DNA from: Parapedobacter indicus
GTDB taxonomy: Bacteria > Bacteroidota > Bacteroidia > Sphingobacteriales > Sphingobacteriaceae
Assembly: GCF_900113765.1 (NCBI RefSeq)
Contig: NZ_FOQO01000008.1
Coordinates: forward strand, 1 to 64,000
Direction: 5' to 3'
DNA length: 64,000 bases
Every line of letters begins with the position of its first letter. Within the stretch, counting starts at the first letter, position 1. Below the pieces are notes generated by a model. It had not been told where the DNA came from, searched no databases, and saw only the letters and a program-made list of their open reading frames with translations. The position numbers and the translations under genes are program-made. This document shows positions 26,566 through 35,939 of the stretch, piece after piece.

Positions 26566-29500
26566 TTATTGACTTACTGGCGGATTAACCGCGGTTCCCC
26601 AATCGACATTGGGCTCGGGGCCCATTTCCAACTCCAGCTCTCCTCCTTTCAACAATTCCGATGCGGGGAACCAGCAATTTTCTAACGGCTTCCCATTCAG
26701 CCGGGCTTGCTGGATGTACCGGTTTTCCCTTGAGGTATTCGTTGCAATGATGGTAAATCGTTTGCCCCGTCCGTACCGTTCGCCGAGATTAATATCGACG
26801 CGCTCGAAAATCGGGCTACCGATTTCATAGATAGGCTCCTGCCGGGCGCCGCCGTCGGTCTGAAACAAGCCCAGTGCACTCATTACAAACCAAGCACTCA
26901 TCTGGCCCTGGTCTTCGTCGCCCAGGTAGGCATTGGAAATCCCGTGACCATAGTAGCGATCCATAATGGACCGGCTCCATTTCTGTGTCTGCCAGGGCTG
27001 CCCCACCCAATTGAACAAATAGGAAAAATGCATGGATTGCTGGTTGCCCTGCACCACCGGAAAATCCCAGTACTGGTCTCCCGGCGCGTTATACCTCAGC
27101 GGCTCGCTCGCTTCAAACCCCCAGGTAAGACGTTCGATAAACCGGTCTTTTCCGATGATTTCTGCTAGTGAAGGCATATTTTGCGGCACAAAAAACGTCA
27201 TTTGCCAAGCATTTGCTTCTACATATTGACGGTTGCCTCCCGACCTAAAGGGATCAAAGTCTTTTTCCCAATCCCCATTGCTGTATCGCACACGGGCATA
27301 ACCTGTTTCCGGATCGATGGCATTCTGCCACCAGTTTCCACGTTCTTTAAACGCCTCATAATCCGCTTCCTTACCCAAGGCTTTCGCCAGCTGTGCCACG
27401 GTCCAGTCATCGTAGGAATATTCCAAGGTATTGGAAAATCGCCCCTTATCGGCCGGTACATACTTATGCTCCAAGTAGGCCGCGAGGTCACGGTTGCCTG
27501 CAAGCCCTTCGCCAACCTTTTCGGGCAGGGTAGTCTGCATCTTTTTGGCGGCGGAAAACACTTTTTCCACATCGAAATTTCGTATTCCCATTTGGTAGGC
27601 ACTGACAAGCAGGGGAATTTCGTGTTCGGCAACCATCACCGGAACATACTCCATTCCTGCGGGGCCTTTGGCCAACCATCCGTTGGCATCGTACATGCCG
27701 AGCTGGGACTTTACCCAGCGTGATGACCATTCCGGCGTGACCAGGTTCCACAGTTGATTGAGGTTCCAAAACGTATTCCAAAAGGCATCACAGCCTAAGG
27801 CAACCGCGTCGGGATCATCAAATTGCTGGATTTTCTCGGCGGCGTCTACCCAACGCCCATCCACATCGCTGAACATATTCCGGCAGTAAGAGCGGTACAT
27901 ATTGGTATAAAACCGGACCTTCTCCCGTTGATCGTTGGTTTGGACGGCGATACGAGAGAGTATATCGTTCCAGGCTTGGCGGTTATGTTCCTGCACCGCA
28001 TTAAAATCCCATCCGAACGGCCCTGCTACTTCTTCTTTTAAATTTTTCCGGGCACCTTCGATATCAACATAGGAGATGGCGGAGCGAACCTGTACGATAG
28101 GATTGCTTCGAGTATCAAATTCGGCAAAATATCCCATACGATCGGGGCGTTGAGCAGTTATTTCGCGATCGTTAACAACCTCCTCATTGATCCATCCGCC
28201 GAAATTGGTCATATCCTGGTCAAACTCGATGACGAAAAAGAGGGTATAATCCTGATCACTATCCCGCGACCAAATGTGTTTCGATTGTTGTTTGCTGTAT
28301 CCTTCGATCCTGCGGCTGCTGACCCGGGTAATCCGGCTATCCAGTATATCGTATTTATACTCTGCCGGAATTTTCAGATCAATCATTATGCGGGAGTCCG
28401 TACTCCCGGGATACGTATAACGCTGGAAGCCACATCGCGTAGTGGATGTCAGTTCAGCTTGTATTCCATAATCAGCCAGTTCTACTTTATAATATCCCAC
28501 GTCCGCCACCTCACTTGATTTATCAAACGATGACCGATAAATGGTACTGTCTTTTTTAAAGATGGACTGATCGCCTATTTTCGTCTTCAGTTTTCCGTTT
28601 GTGGGCATGATGCCCAATCCGGCCATGGTCCATTCGTGGATGTGGCTAAAGGTACCGATACTTTCGTAAGCCGGATCATAACCCGACTGCCATCCCGGGT
28701 TCTGATTATCCGGACTCAGCTTGACCATACTGAAAGGCATCCACGGGCCCGGCGCAATCATCCAGCGCGAATGTGCCGTTCCCATACGGGTGTCGATATA
28801 GTCAGCGAAATCGGCCCGCTTTTGGGGCGATCGGGTGATGTACCCTTCATCGATCGTTTTGCCATCCACTGAAATCCGATAACTGCTCCGTTTTGCGGAT
28901 GGAACGGGCGGCATTGGCGCTTCAAAAACATAACGGCCCTGCTCCAGGGTTCGTTTAAGGATCGTTTTCCCATCCACGTCTACCTGAATGTTGGGCGCCC
29001 CCTCCAGATGTTCGATATCTACCAACAAGGGTTGGACATCGGGCTCTTGCAGTTGGTAATCCGCCGGCGCTACCTGGCGAAGATACGCCCGGCCGATTTC
29101 CCGGTCTACCATCGCATTTTGCGGACCTTCTAACCTAATATCATCAAAAATGAGCCACGATCCTTCCAAACTGGTCAGGTTGATTTCATTCCCTCCATTT
29201 CTGATCAAGGTTGCCGCCAATGGGATTTCAAGCGTATGCTTGAGGCGCTTTCCATCATCTCCTACCAACGGTTTGTCGCCTCCTCCTTTGGGCAACATAA
29301 ATCTCCACGACTGCCCGTTGACCGTTACCTTCAAATAAGGCGGGTGGTCTTTGTGAGTGTCCAACACATCAATCACCAGCTTCCAATCGCCTTGCTGCGG
29401 AGCGGATTTCATGCTGAAAAGTATATTCAGCACATGCGTCCGTATACCGGCTGTTCTGCTCGTACCTCCCCATGCGTCATCGGGCCCGGGTAAGACATAC

Positions 29501-29727
29501 GGAAAATCGTTCGCAGGGGTCGATTTTCCGACTAGGTAGAATCGATCTTCCCAGCCGAAGTCATGATCCAGAAATTTTTCATAGTTACCCCCTGAAAGTG
29601 CAAACTCTTCCGCGCTGGCATCCGGTTTCCCGATCTGCCAAACAACCGTTGTGTCGCTGATTTTGAAGCTGCAAGTCAACACAACCAACAAACAACCACT
29701 AATGACGCTTAAAATATTTGGTATCAT
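26566..29727 (-). CDS. GH92 alpha-mannosidase
   Basis: Calcium-dependent inverting exo-alpha-mannosidase; 1053 residues. Signal peptide with possible lipobox VLTC. Residues about 20-290 form a beta-rich extension, the first half resembling a carbohydrate-binding/lyase-type jelly roll (QGDWKLVIDVLDTHKDHPPYL). The GH92 core starts at DYIDTRMGTAHSRW and includes FSHIHEWTMAG, GMYDANGWLAKGPAGMEY, EANAWQ (Glu837, matching the general acid of characterised enzymes as I recall it) and GDEDQGQMSAW (Asp937, Asp939). The usual GNEP motif is GNQQ here (895-898), so linkage specificity may differ from alpha-1,2. First gene of a leftward run with the six-hairpin protein. Confidence 0.93.
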   Translation of the reverse strand: MIPNILSVISGCLLVVLTCSFKISDTTVVWQIGKPDASAEEFALSGGNYEKFLDHDFGWEDRFYLVGKSTPANDFPYVLPGPDDAWGGTSRTAGIRTHVLNILFSMKSAPQQGDWKLVIDVLDTHKDHPPYLKVTVNGQSWRFMLPKGGGDKPLVGDDGKRLKHTLEIPLAATLIRNGGNEINLTSLEGSWLIFDDIRLEGPQNAMVDREIGRAYLRQVAPADYQLQEPDVQPLLVDIEHLEGAPNIQVDVDGKTILKRTLEQGRYVFEAPMPPVPSAKRSSYRISVDGKTIDEGYITRSPQKRADFADYIDTRMGTAHSRWMIAPGPWMPFSMVKLSPDNQNPGWQSGYDPAYESIGTFSHIHEWTMAGLGIMPTNGKLKTKIGDQSIFKKDSTIYRSSFDKSSEVADVGYYKVELADYGIQAELTSTTRCGFQRYTYPGSTDSRIMIDLKIPAEYKYDILDSRITRVSSRRIEGYSKQQSKHIWSRDSDQDYTLFFVIEFDQDMTNFGGWINEEVVNDREITAQRPDRMGYFAEFDTRSNPIVQVRSAISYVDIEGARKNLKEEVAGPFGWDFNAVQEHNRQAWNDILSRIAVQTNDQREKVRFYTNMYRSYCRNMFSDVDGRWVDAAEKIQQFDDPDAVALGCDAFWNTFWNLNQLWNLVTPEWSSRWVKSQLGMYDANGWLAKGPAGMEYVPVMVAEHEIPLLVSAYQMGIRNFDVEKVFSAAKKMQTTLPEKVGEGLAGNRDLAAYLEHKYVPADKGRFSNTLEYSYDDWTVAQLAKALGKEADYEAFKERGNWWQNAIDPETGYARVRYSNGDWEKDFDPFRSGGNRQYVEANAWQMTFFVPQNMPSLAEIIGKDRFIERLTWGFEASEPLRYNAPGDQYWDFPVVQGNQQSMHFSYLFNWVGQPWQTQKWSRSIMDRYYGHGISNAYLGDEDQGQMSAWFVMSALGLFQTDGGARQEPIYEIGSPIFERVDINLGERYGRGKRFTIIATNTSRENRYIQQARLNGKPLENCWFPASELLKGGELELEMGPEPNVDWGTAVNPPVSQ

Positions 29728-29803
29728 TTTTCTCAGTTAATAATTTAAGGCTATCCGATTCCGGCACAGCAGGCAGATCTCGTCTATAATTGCTCGGAGG
29801 CAT

Positions 29804-29831
29804 CAAAGCGTACGCGTACCCGAACTGTCAA
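29804..29831 (-). promoter_or_regulatory. Candidate promoter of the GH92 gene
   Basis: Minus strand: TTGACA (29831-29826), then TACGCTTTG (29812-29804), which is TAnnTTTG with one extra base. The GntR-type palindrome at 29851-29866 lies just upstream of the -33 region, an activator-like position. Confidence 0.35.
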
Positions 29832-29850
29832 GCTGACCGTTTTTGCATTA

Positions 29851-29866
29851 TAATGTATATACATAA
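29851..29866. promoter_or_regulatory. GntR-type operator, GH92 side
   Basis: TAATGT-ATAT-ACATAA; the inner 12 bp ATGTATATACAT are a perfect palindrome. It shares the ATATGT-N4-ACATAT pattern with the sites at 29925, 35576 and 35688. Confidence 0.6.
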
Positions 29867-29924
29867 AGCGATATTAAATTAAATCTAACCAACACAAGTT
29901 ATCAAAGATATTTTAAGAATGTTT

Positions 29925-29940
29925 ATATGTATATACATAT
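29925..29940. promoter_or_regulatory. GntR-type operator, regulator side
   Basis: ATATGT-ATAT-ACATAT, a perfect 16-bp palindrome about 70 bp before the GntR start. Suggests autoregulation and joint control of the divergent GH92 gene. Confidence 0.65.
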
Positions 29941-30011
29941 GCAAATGTAAGTTTTTTTTAAAAGAAACCAAATTATTTTATAAATTAGCTTCTGTTTCAT
30001 TCTCAGATAAA

Positions 30012-30773
30012 TTGGATTTAAAAATCAATCATAAAAGCCCGATACCGCTGCATGTACAAGCGGAGAACTTGCTACGAAAGCTCATCGAAAGCCCGGAGTA
30101 CCAAGCGGGTAAGTTTTTGCCGAATGAGGTGGATTTAGCCAAGCGGCTTGCGATATCACGTGCGACGTTAAGGCAAGCAATCAATAAGCTTGTGTTTGAA
30201 GAGTTGCTGGTCAGGAAGAAAGGCGTTGGCACCAAAGTAGTCAATAAAAAGTTCAGCTCCAGGTCTAACAACTGGCTTAGCTTCTCCCAGGAGATGGCCG
30301 CCCGTGGCATCCCGGTCAAGAACTTTGAGTTCCACGTTTCATGGGAACTTCCCAACGGTGGCCTGGTGGATTTCTTCGACATTGATCCGGATCAGAAAAT
30401 ATTGAAACTGGAACGCGTACGCGGCCGTCCGGAGGAGCCGTTTGTGTATTTTGTTTCCTATTTCCATCCGCGCATCGGACTGACCGGTGAGGAGGATTTC
30501 AAACGACCGCTCTACGACATTCTGGAAACGGACTACCACACCGTCGCAGATTTATCCAAGGAAGAAATCAGCGCTTTGGCGGCTGATAAATTCCTTGCCG
30601 ACAAACTGGAAACGGAAGTTGGTGCAGCCATCCTTTTTCGCAAAAGGCAGGTATTTGATCAGGCGGACCGCCCCCTGGAATATAATCTTGGCTACTATAA
30701 GGCAGATAGTTTTATTTATACCGTCGAAAGCAGGCGGCAAACCGCCAAACCGTTAACACAGGTTCATTTTTAA
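30012..30773 (+). CDS. GntR family regulator with UTRA domain
   Basis: Transcription factor of 254 residues from TTG 30012, giving (M)DLKINHKSPIPLHVQAENLLRKLI, the usual N-terminus of this group. The open frame continues back to 29919, but that part runs through the operator palindrome. Winged helix at about 10-75: FLPNEVDLAKRLAISRATLRQAINKLV...GVGTKV. UTRA ligand-binding domain follows (LKLERVRGRPEEPFVYFVSYF, LYDILETDYH, ILFRKRQVFDQADRPLEYNLGYY). It lies between the GH92 run and susCD, both leftward. Palindromes of one type at 29851, 29925, 35576 and 35688 mark its likely regulon. Ligand, probably a mannose-derived sugar or phosphate, is unknown. Confidence 0.88.
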   Translation: MDLKINHKSPIPLHVQAENLLRKLIESPEYQAGKFLPNEVDLAKRLAISRATLRQAINKLVFEELLVRKKGVGTKVVNKKFSSRSNNWLSFSQEMAARGIPVKNFEFHVSWELPNGGLVDFFDIDPDQKILKLERVRGRPEEPFVYFVSYFHPRIGLTGEEDFKRPLYDILETDYHTVADLSKEEISALAADKFLADKLETEVGAAILFRKRQVFDQADRPLEYNLGYYKADSFIYTVESRRQTAKPLTQVHF

Positions 30774-30796
30774 CCTTGCACCGGATTTGATGGGAA

Positions 30797-30831
30797 CACC
30801 CCGTCCGCTGCGAAATACCGCAGACGGGGTG
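30797..30831. terminator. Bidirectional terminator-like hairpin between the GntR gene and susD
   Basis: CACCCCGTC (30797-30805) pairs with GACGGGGTG (30823-30831), with an inner TGCG/CGCA stem. It lies between two convergent genes. The following T-runs are weak on both strands. Confidence 0.6.
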
Positions 30832-30858
30832 GAAAATCGAACCCGTGAGCGCATGACA

Positions 30859-32445
30859 TCAATCGGTCTCGCTGTATCCCGGATTTGGGTCAAGAGCAGG
30901 ATTACGCTGTATCTCGTCGTCCGGTATGGGATATAGCAAATGCTTTTCGGCATAGGTAGCGCCAAAACTATTCCGGTGACCAACGACATCGACAAAGGTA
31001 ATTTCGCCGTCATCGGTTACTGGAAATTGCCGCGTACGCTGGATATCAAACCAGACATGAAATTCGAAAATAAGCTCGCGCAATCGCTCCTTCCATACCT
31101 CGGCCACAAATTGCTGGGGGGTTAAGCCGGTCAATTGGGCTTTTATCTGTTCGGCAGACTGTTTCCAATAGGCACGTGCACGTACTTGGGACAGGTAGTC
31201 TACTGCCTCAGCGGTGACTCCTTCAGACAGGGCAATGGATTCCGCAGCGATGAGCAACACATTGGCATAGGTATAGATCGGCAAGTCCTTGTCGGACGTT
31301 GCGGTTTCGAATGCGGCCTCTTCGTCATACCAAAGGTACGGTGCTTTCTGAAAATTGACCACGGTGCCGTCTGCTTTCGTGAACGAAGAATGGAAATATT
31401 GCTTCTCCTGCCCCCGGAGATCCTCAGCGGGGTCGTAGGCTGCCAATAAGCTTGGCGTAGGCGCATAGGCATTGTTGGCAATGGCATACTCGAGTTCCGG
31501 AGAAATATTCGTCGGAAACGCCCATTGTGCGTAACCAGAATTGGCGATACCCACCGTGTATTCAAAATAATAGATGTGTTCATTCTGCAAATTATCTGCC
31601 AACCGGGCTTTATTATATGCGCTCGCTGCGGGAATGACCGCCCCTGCGCCGTTCCGGTCGTGCTGAGTTAGATTAAACACACCGTCGCTGATCAACGACC
31701 GGGCCTGCTGTGCGGCGTCGGCATAATGATCGGCTTGCAACGGATATCCGCTCATCGTAAGATATACTTCTGCCAATAACGAGGTAGCGGCACCCTGCGT
31801 AATCCGATTGCCGTTGCTGCCCATGGTGGTATTGGGCAAGTTCCCTTCCTGCGATGCATATTGAAGGTCCTCAACGATTAGGGTGTATACGTCGCCCACT
31901 GAAGCTCGCTCCACGTACAGGTTTTCCAAGCTTTCGTAGGGCTCGGTAATCAGTGGTACTCCTCCGAAAAAACGCACGAGGTAGTAATAATTCAATGCAC
32001 GGAAGAACCGTGCTTCGGCCAGCAGCTTATTTGCTTCTGTCTCGGGCAAGCCCGGCGTTGTCGGGATGTACTTGACGGCATTGTTGGCCCGTGAAATACC
32101 CAGGTATAAATCTCGCCAGATCCCTCCGAGGTAGCTTGACATATTGACAGGGTTCAGGGTCAGTTGCTGTGCATGCTGTACATGCACTTCCTGCCCCTTA
32201 TATTCATTATCTACGAGCCCCGACGTGTAGGCGCCAAACATGATCCGTGAACCGGAATATACCCCGCCGCTAAACAGCGAAGGCAAACCGGAGCGGTACA
32301 AGGCATTGACTGCGTTGTACGCATGATCGGAGTTCTTGAAAAACTGGCTGGGCGCAATCTCATCTTTCGGTATCTCGGTAAGAAAATCTGAGCAGGAGGT
32401 TGCCAATATTCCCGCCGTGGCTATGATGGTGATTAACTTTTTCAT
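30859..32445 (-). CDS. SusD-family outer-membrane glycan-binding lipoprotein (mannose locus)
   Basis: Surface lipoprotein that captures oligosaccharide and closes over its SusC partner. 528 residues from ATG 32445, where the signal peptide MKKLITIIATAGILATSC begins (lipobox ATSC); the longer frame to 32553 would run into susC. Typical SusD parts: FLTEIPKDEIAPSQFFKN at the N-terminus, LLAEARFFRALNYYYLVRFFGGVPLITEP in the first third, WKERLRELIFEFHVWFDIQRT near the C-terminus, and LYPIPDDEIQRNPALDPNPGY at the end. It lies 17 bp after susC. Confidence 0.95.
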   Translation of the reverse strand: MKKLITIIATAGILATSCSDFLTEIPKDEIAPSQFFKNSDHAYNAVNALYRSGLPSLFSGGVYSGSRIMFGAYTSGLVDNEYKGQEVHVQHAQQLTLNPVNMSSYLGGIWRDLYLGISRANNAVKYIPTTPGLPETEANKLLAEARFFRALNYYYLVRFFGGVPLITEPYESLENLYVERASVGDVYTLIVEDLQYASQEGNLPNTTMGSNGNRITQGAATSLLAEVYLTMSGYPLQADHYADAAQQARSLISDGVFNLTQHDRNGAGAVIPAASAYNKARLADNLQNEHIYYFEYTVGIANSGYAQWAFPTNISPELEYAIANNAYAPTPSLLAAYDPAEDLRGQEKQYFHSSFTKADGTVVNFQKAPYLWYDEEAAFETATSDKDLPIYTYANVLLIAAESIALSEGVTAEAVDYLSQVRARAYWKQSAEQIKAQLTGLTPQQFVAEVWKERLRELIFEFHVWFDIQRTRQFPVTDDGEITFVDVVGHRNSFGATYAEKHLLYPIPDDEIQRNPALDPNPGYSETD

Positions 32446-32462
32446 AATTCGACTGTTATCGT

Positions 32463-35400
32463 TTAAAATTGGAAACTGGTACCTAAGGTGAACGTCCGTG
32501 GGTTGGGGTACTGATGGAAGAAGATGTTCTGCCCCCATTGATCGCCTCCCCATGAAGTAGCCTCCGGGTCGTAGCCCTTAAAGTCATCCGATTTGATAAG
32601 GAAGGCATTCTGTACGCTTGCGTAGATGCGCAGGCCCTTGAGGTTAAGCTTGTTGAGCGAAACGCCGCCGAAGTTGTAACCGAGGGAGATCAGGTTACCC
32701 CGGATATACGATCCGTCTGCCACCCAATGATCGTCCACTTCACTGTTTTGCCCAGTGTACGGACCGTTCCTGATCTGTTGGATCATCGTGTTCTGGTGAT
32801 CTTCCGTCCAGCTGTCGTAGAGGGTGACGGCCAACCCGTTGGAATAGCCGGTACGGTCTTCCATAGAGTGGGTGAATTGCTGGAGGATGTTGACCCCCCA
32901 TACGAATTGCAAATCAATGGTAAGATCGAAGTTTCTATAACGAACGTTGTTAACGAAGCTGCCCATCCAATCGGGAAGTCCGTTGCCAATGATCTGGCGT
33001 TCGCTGCTCCGCTTGGCTACCCCCGGAATGGCGCCCACGGCTGCGGCTTCATCCGCTTCGTCTGTTCCCCAGATACCGAGACGACGATAGCCCCAAAAAG
33101 AGCTAAGCGGTTCGCCCACTCGCAGGATCGTTTGGCTGCCCGACACCCAACTGGGGCCAGGGAAGATATCCTCGCCGTTTTCGCCCAACGCTTCGATGCG
33201 GTTCTTGTTGAAGTTGAAATTGAGGGTTGATTGCCACCCGAACACATCATTGGCTACGGGAGTGCCACTTAACATCACTTCTACGCCACGATTGGACACC
33301 GAGCCAATATTATCCCGTACTCCGACGAAGCCGGTGGATGTTGGTACAGGTTTATCCAGCAAAAGATCCGTCGTGAGTTTGTAATAATAGTCGAAACTCA
33401 TGTTTAGACGACGATTAAACAGCGCTAAGTCAAAGCCTGCATCGAACTGGTTGGTTTTCTCCCACTCCAGGTTAGGGTTGGGCAACCGATTGATATAGCT
33501 CTGCGACACGCGCACACCGTTAAGCAATGTCGTGTTTGTCGATATGGTACCTAACGACTGATAAGTCGGAATTTCTGTGTTCCCGGTGATCCCATAACTC
33601 GAACGGATTTTGAGTTCGTCTAATCCCGCCACATCACGCAGGAATGGCTCCTCAGAGAGCACCCATCCCAGTCCCGCGGAGGGAAACACACCATATTTAT
33701 TGTTTTCACCAAACCGCGACGACCCGTCGATACGGCCGGTAACGGTGAGCAGGTACCGGTTTTTGTAGCTATAGCTGCCCCGCAGGAAATACGAATTCAT
33801 CGCCCACTTGTCGTGCGACGAGTTGGGCGCGCCGGGCTGGCTGGCCGACTGAATGGCATTGAAACGGAAGAAGTCGTCCGCAAATCCCTGTGCAGTAATC
33901 CAGTTGTCCCTATAGACGCGCTGCTGCCAGCTTAATCCCAACACGGAGTTGATACGGTGATCACCGATTTCGGTATTGTAGTTCAGGTAGGTTTCTTCCT
34001 GCCAATAAAACGACTGTCGATTTTCCAACCGTGCGGAACCTAAGGGTTGCGAAATATTGATCAGGTCGGTCGGGCTGTATTCTTGAATATTCGTATCGTG
34101 CTTATCAAAACCGAACTGCGTGCGCAGATCCAGTCCCGGCAGGATGTGGAACGTCAGGTAGGCATTGCCGAAAAGCTGCTGGCGTTTGCGAATGCGATCC
34201 TGTGTTTCCAAGACGTGAACAGGGTTTGGAATTGCCTCCAAGCCGTAAGGGTCGGTAACCATGCTGCTGTTGGACCAGGTGCCATCCGGAAACTTAACCG
34301 GGAATATCGGCGGCATCTCCAGCATCGACCGCCGCGGCATCTGATAGCCGCCCCCTTCATCTACTTCATTATCGCGAGTATAGTTGGCCAATAAATTGAC
34401 CCCCAGCGACAGCCAGTCTTTCGGCTTTGCATCATAAGCTATTTTACCATTTATCCGTTCCAGACCACTGCTAAGCATGATGCCTTGCATATTGGCATAA
34501 TTGAGAAATGCGCCGAATGAAGCATTGTCGCCTTTGGTCTGCACGGAAAACTGATGGTTGTGCGACATGGCTGTGCGCGTGGCTTCCTCCTGCCAGTCCG
34601 TATCGTACAGCGGATTACCCTGTGCATCAAACAGTCTTGGATCGTTACGCGTAAACGCTGGTATGCTGGTGGTACGGTATTTCGAATGATTGGCAAATCC
34701 CCGTTCCAACACTTCCATAAACTCTGCAGCGTTAAGCACGTCGAGCTTGCGGGGCAATACACCCACGTTCAAAAATCCTTCATAGCCCACGATGGTTCCT
34801 CCGACACTAGCGCCACGCCGGGTGGTGATCAATACGACTCCATTTGCACCTCGCGCCCCGTAAATGGCTGTAGAAGAAGCATCCTTGAGGACCTCCATGC
34901 GTTCGATATCGTTGGGATTGAGGAACTGAATGTTTTCCATCACCACGCCATCCACCACAAACAGTGGATTTGACGAGGAGTTGATGGTGCCTAGTCCTCG
35001 GATCAGGATGCGGGGGCTGCTGGTCGGCGACCCCGAGTTCAAAAATACGTTTACACCGGCAACCCGACCTTTCAGCCCCTGCAAGGCGTTGTTTACAGGC
35101 GCCTGCAATAGCTCTTTTCCAGATACGAGACCAACGGAGCCCGTTAGGTCCGATTTGCGTTGCGTACCGTAGCCCACCACAACTACTTCATCCAATTGCT
35201 GATCCTCCGGGGAAAGCAATACCTCGATCGGTTCATTCGTGTCCACTTGAACCTCCTGGCGCTGATACCCCAAGTAATTGAAAATCAACACAGCACCCTC
35301 CGTAGGAACTTCGATGCTGAACCGACCAGCCTGATCGGTCGTGGCGCCGGTCTTCGTCCCCTTTAATGTAATACTTACGCCTTCTAGAACCGGATTGTTC

Positions 35401-35549
35401 TGTGATGCGTCTGCAGATCTCACGGTGCCTATAATGGTCAATCCGCTCTGCGCTTGACTGATCCACGGTAACGCGCAGGTCAGCACAAAAACAAAGTAAA
35501 ATACGCGGCGCGTCTCCTTTGCTGTCAGAAAAAATAAATCTTGTACCAT
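32463..35549 (-). CDS. SusC-family TonB-dependent receptor (mannose locus)
   Basis: Outer-membrane barrel that imports oligosaccharides with energy from TonB; 1028 residues. Signal peptide ends ...LPWISQAQ. Then a carboxypeptidase-D-like domain (IIGTVRSADASQNNPVLEGVSITLKGT), TonB-box region DEVVVVGYGTQRKSDLTGSV, plug (GRVAGVNVFLNSGSPTSSPRILIRG, IYGARGANGVVLITTRRG), and a 22-strand barrel ending YPNPRTFTLGTSFQF. There is no STN domain, so it should not signal through an anti-sigma factor; control is more likely by the GntR sites upstream of its start. Confidence 0.96.
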   Translation of the reverse strand: MVQDLFFLTAKETRRVFYFVFVLTCALPWISQAQSGLTIIGTVRSADASQNNPVLEGVSITLKGTKTGATTDQAGRFSIEVPTEGAVLIFNYLGYQRQEVQVDTNEPIEVLLSPEDQQLDEVVVVGYGTQRKSDLTGSVGLVSGKELLQAPVNNALQGLKGRVAGVNVFLNSGSPTSSPRILIRGLGTINSSSNPLFVVDGVVMENIQFLNPNDIERMEVLKDASSTAIYGARGANGVVLITTRRGASVGGTIVGYEGFLNVGVLPRKLDVLNAAEFMEVLERGFANHSKYRTTSIPAFTRNDPRLFDAQGNPLYDTDWQEEATRTAMSHNHQFSVQTKGDNASFGAFLNYANMQGIMLSSGLERINGKIAYDAKPKDWLSLGVNLLANYTRDNEVDEGGGYQMPRRSMLEMPPIFPVKFPDGTWSNSSMVTDPYGLEAIPNPVHVLETQDRIRKRQQLFGNAYLTFHILPGLDLRTQFGFDKHDTNIQEYSPTDLINISQPLGSARLENRQSFYWQEETYLNYNTEIGDHRINSVLGLSWQQRVYRDNWITAQGFADDFFRFNAIQSASQPGAPNSSHDKWAMNSYFLRGSYSYKNRYLLTVTGRIDGSSRFGENNKYGVFPSAGLGWVLSEEPFLRDVAGLDELKIRSSYGITGNTEIPTYQSLGTISTNTTLLNGVRVSQSYINRLPNPNLEWEKTNQFDAGFDLALFNRRLNMSFDYYYKLTTDLLLDKPVPTSTGFVGVRDNIGSVSNRGVEVMLSGTPVANDVFGWQSTLNFNFNKNRIEALGENGEDIFPGPSWVSGSQTILRVGEPLSSFWGYRRLGIWGTDEADEAAAVGAIPGVAKRSSERQIIGNGLPDWMGSFVNNVRYRNFDLTIDLQFVWGVNILQQFTHSMEDRTGYSNGLAVTLYDSWTEDHQNTMIQQIRNGPYTGQNSEVDDHWVADGSYIRGNLISLGYNFGGVSLNKLNLKGLRIYASVQNAFLIKSDDFKGYDPEATSWGGDQWGQNIFFHQYPNPRTFTLGTSFQF

Positions 35550-35575
35550 AATTCGTAATAATTGGTGATTAAAAA

Positions 35576-35591
35576 ATATGTATACACATAT
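35576..35591. promoter_or_regulatory. GntR-type operator, susC proximal
   Basis: ATATGT-ATAC-ACATAT, arms identical to the site at 29925. It lies 27 bp before the susC start codon. Confidence 0.6.
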
Positions 35592-35679
35592 GTAAATTCT
35601 ATTTGGTTAATTCAATTTAAAGGAGTCGTTAACCGCAAAAGACCCCATCAGAGTGAAAACATCAAGCGAATGAACAGCT

Positions 35680-35703
35680 ATATGTACATATGTACGTACA
35701 AAT
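35680..35703. promoter_or_regulatory. GntR-type operator, susC distal (composite)
   Basis: Two overlapping dyads: ATATGTACATAT at 35680-35691, and ATATGT-ACGT-ACAAAT at 35688-35703, one base from the consensus. About 110 bp upstream of the proximal site. Confidence 0.5.
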
Positions 35704-35939
35704 CTACATATTTTTTTTAAAAACCAAATCATTTTTTTATTTCGCTTGCGGCAGCGCTTTCTTTGGTAAATTGAATTTTTTCAAACAAGTCAGCGCTACT
35801 CACTGCAGGAGAAAGCAGAAAAGACCTCAAATGCAACTCTGCTGACACGCGAGGGAACAGACCATCGGATAGAGTTGGCTTTTCAATTCGTTTAATTTAA
35901 TCAAAACAGTATATTGCAGCCTGATTAAAGAACCGAATT
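35704..35939. other. Intergenic region between the mannose locus and the sigma-factor gene
   Basis: 236 bp, AT-rich with runs of T and A near 35710-35740. Together with 35550-35703 it separates two divergent systems. I see no RNA gene here, and no clear promoter for the sigma-factor gene. Confidence 0.4.

Noticed and set aside
27181-27723. 180-codon frame on the plus strand within GH92
   Set aside because: Antisense to a well-supported family gene and without protein-like motifs.
26566-29727. Loss of the GH92 general acid
   Set aside because: At first the GNQQ motif looked like a missing acid, but the spacing to Asp937/Asp939 fits Glu837 in EANAWQ better as that residue, and it is present.
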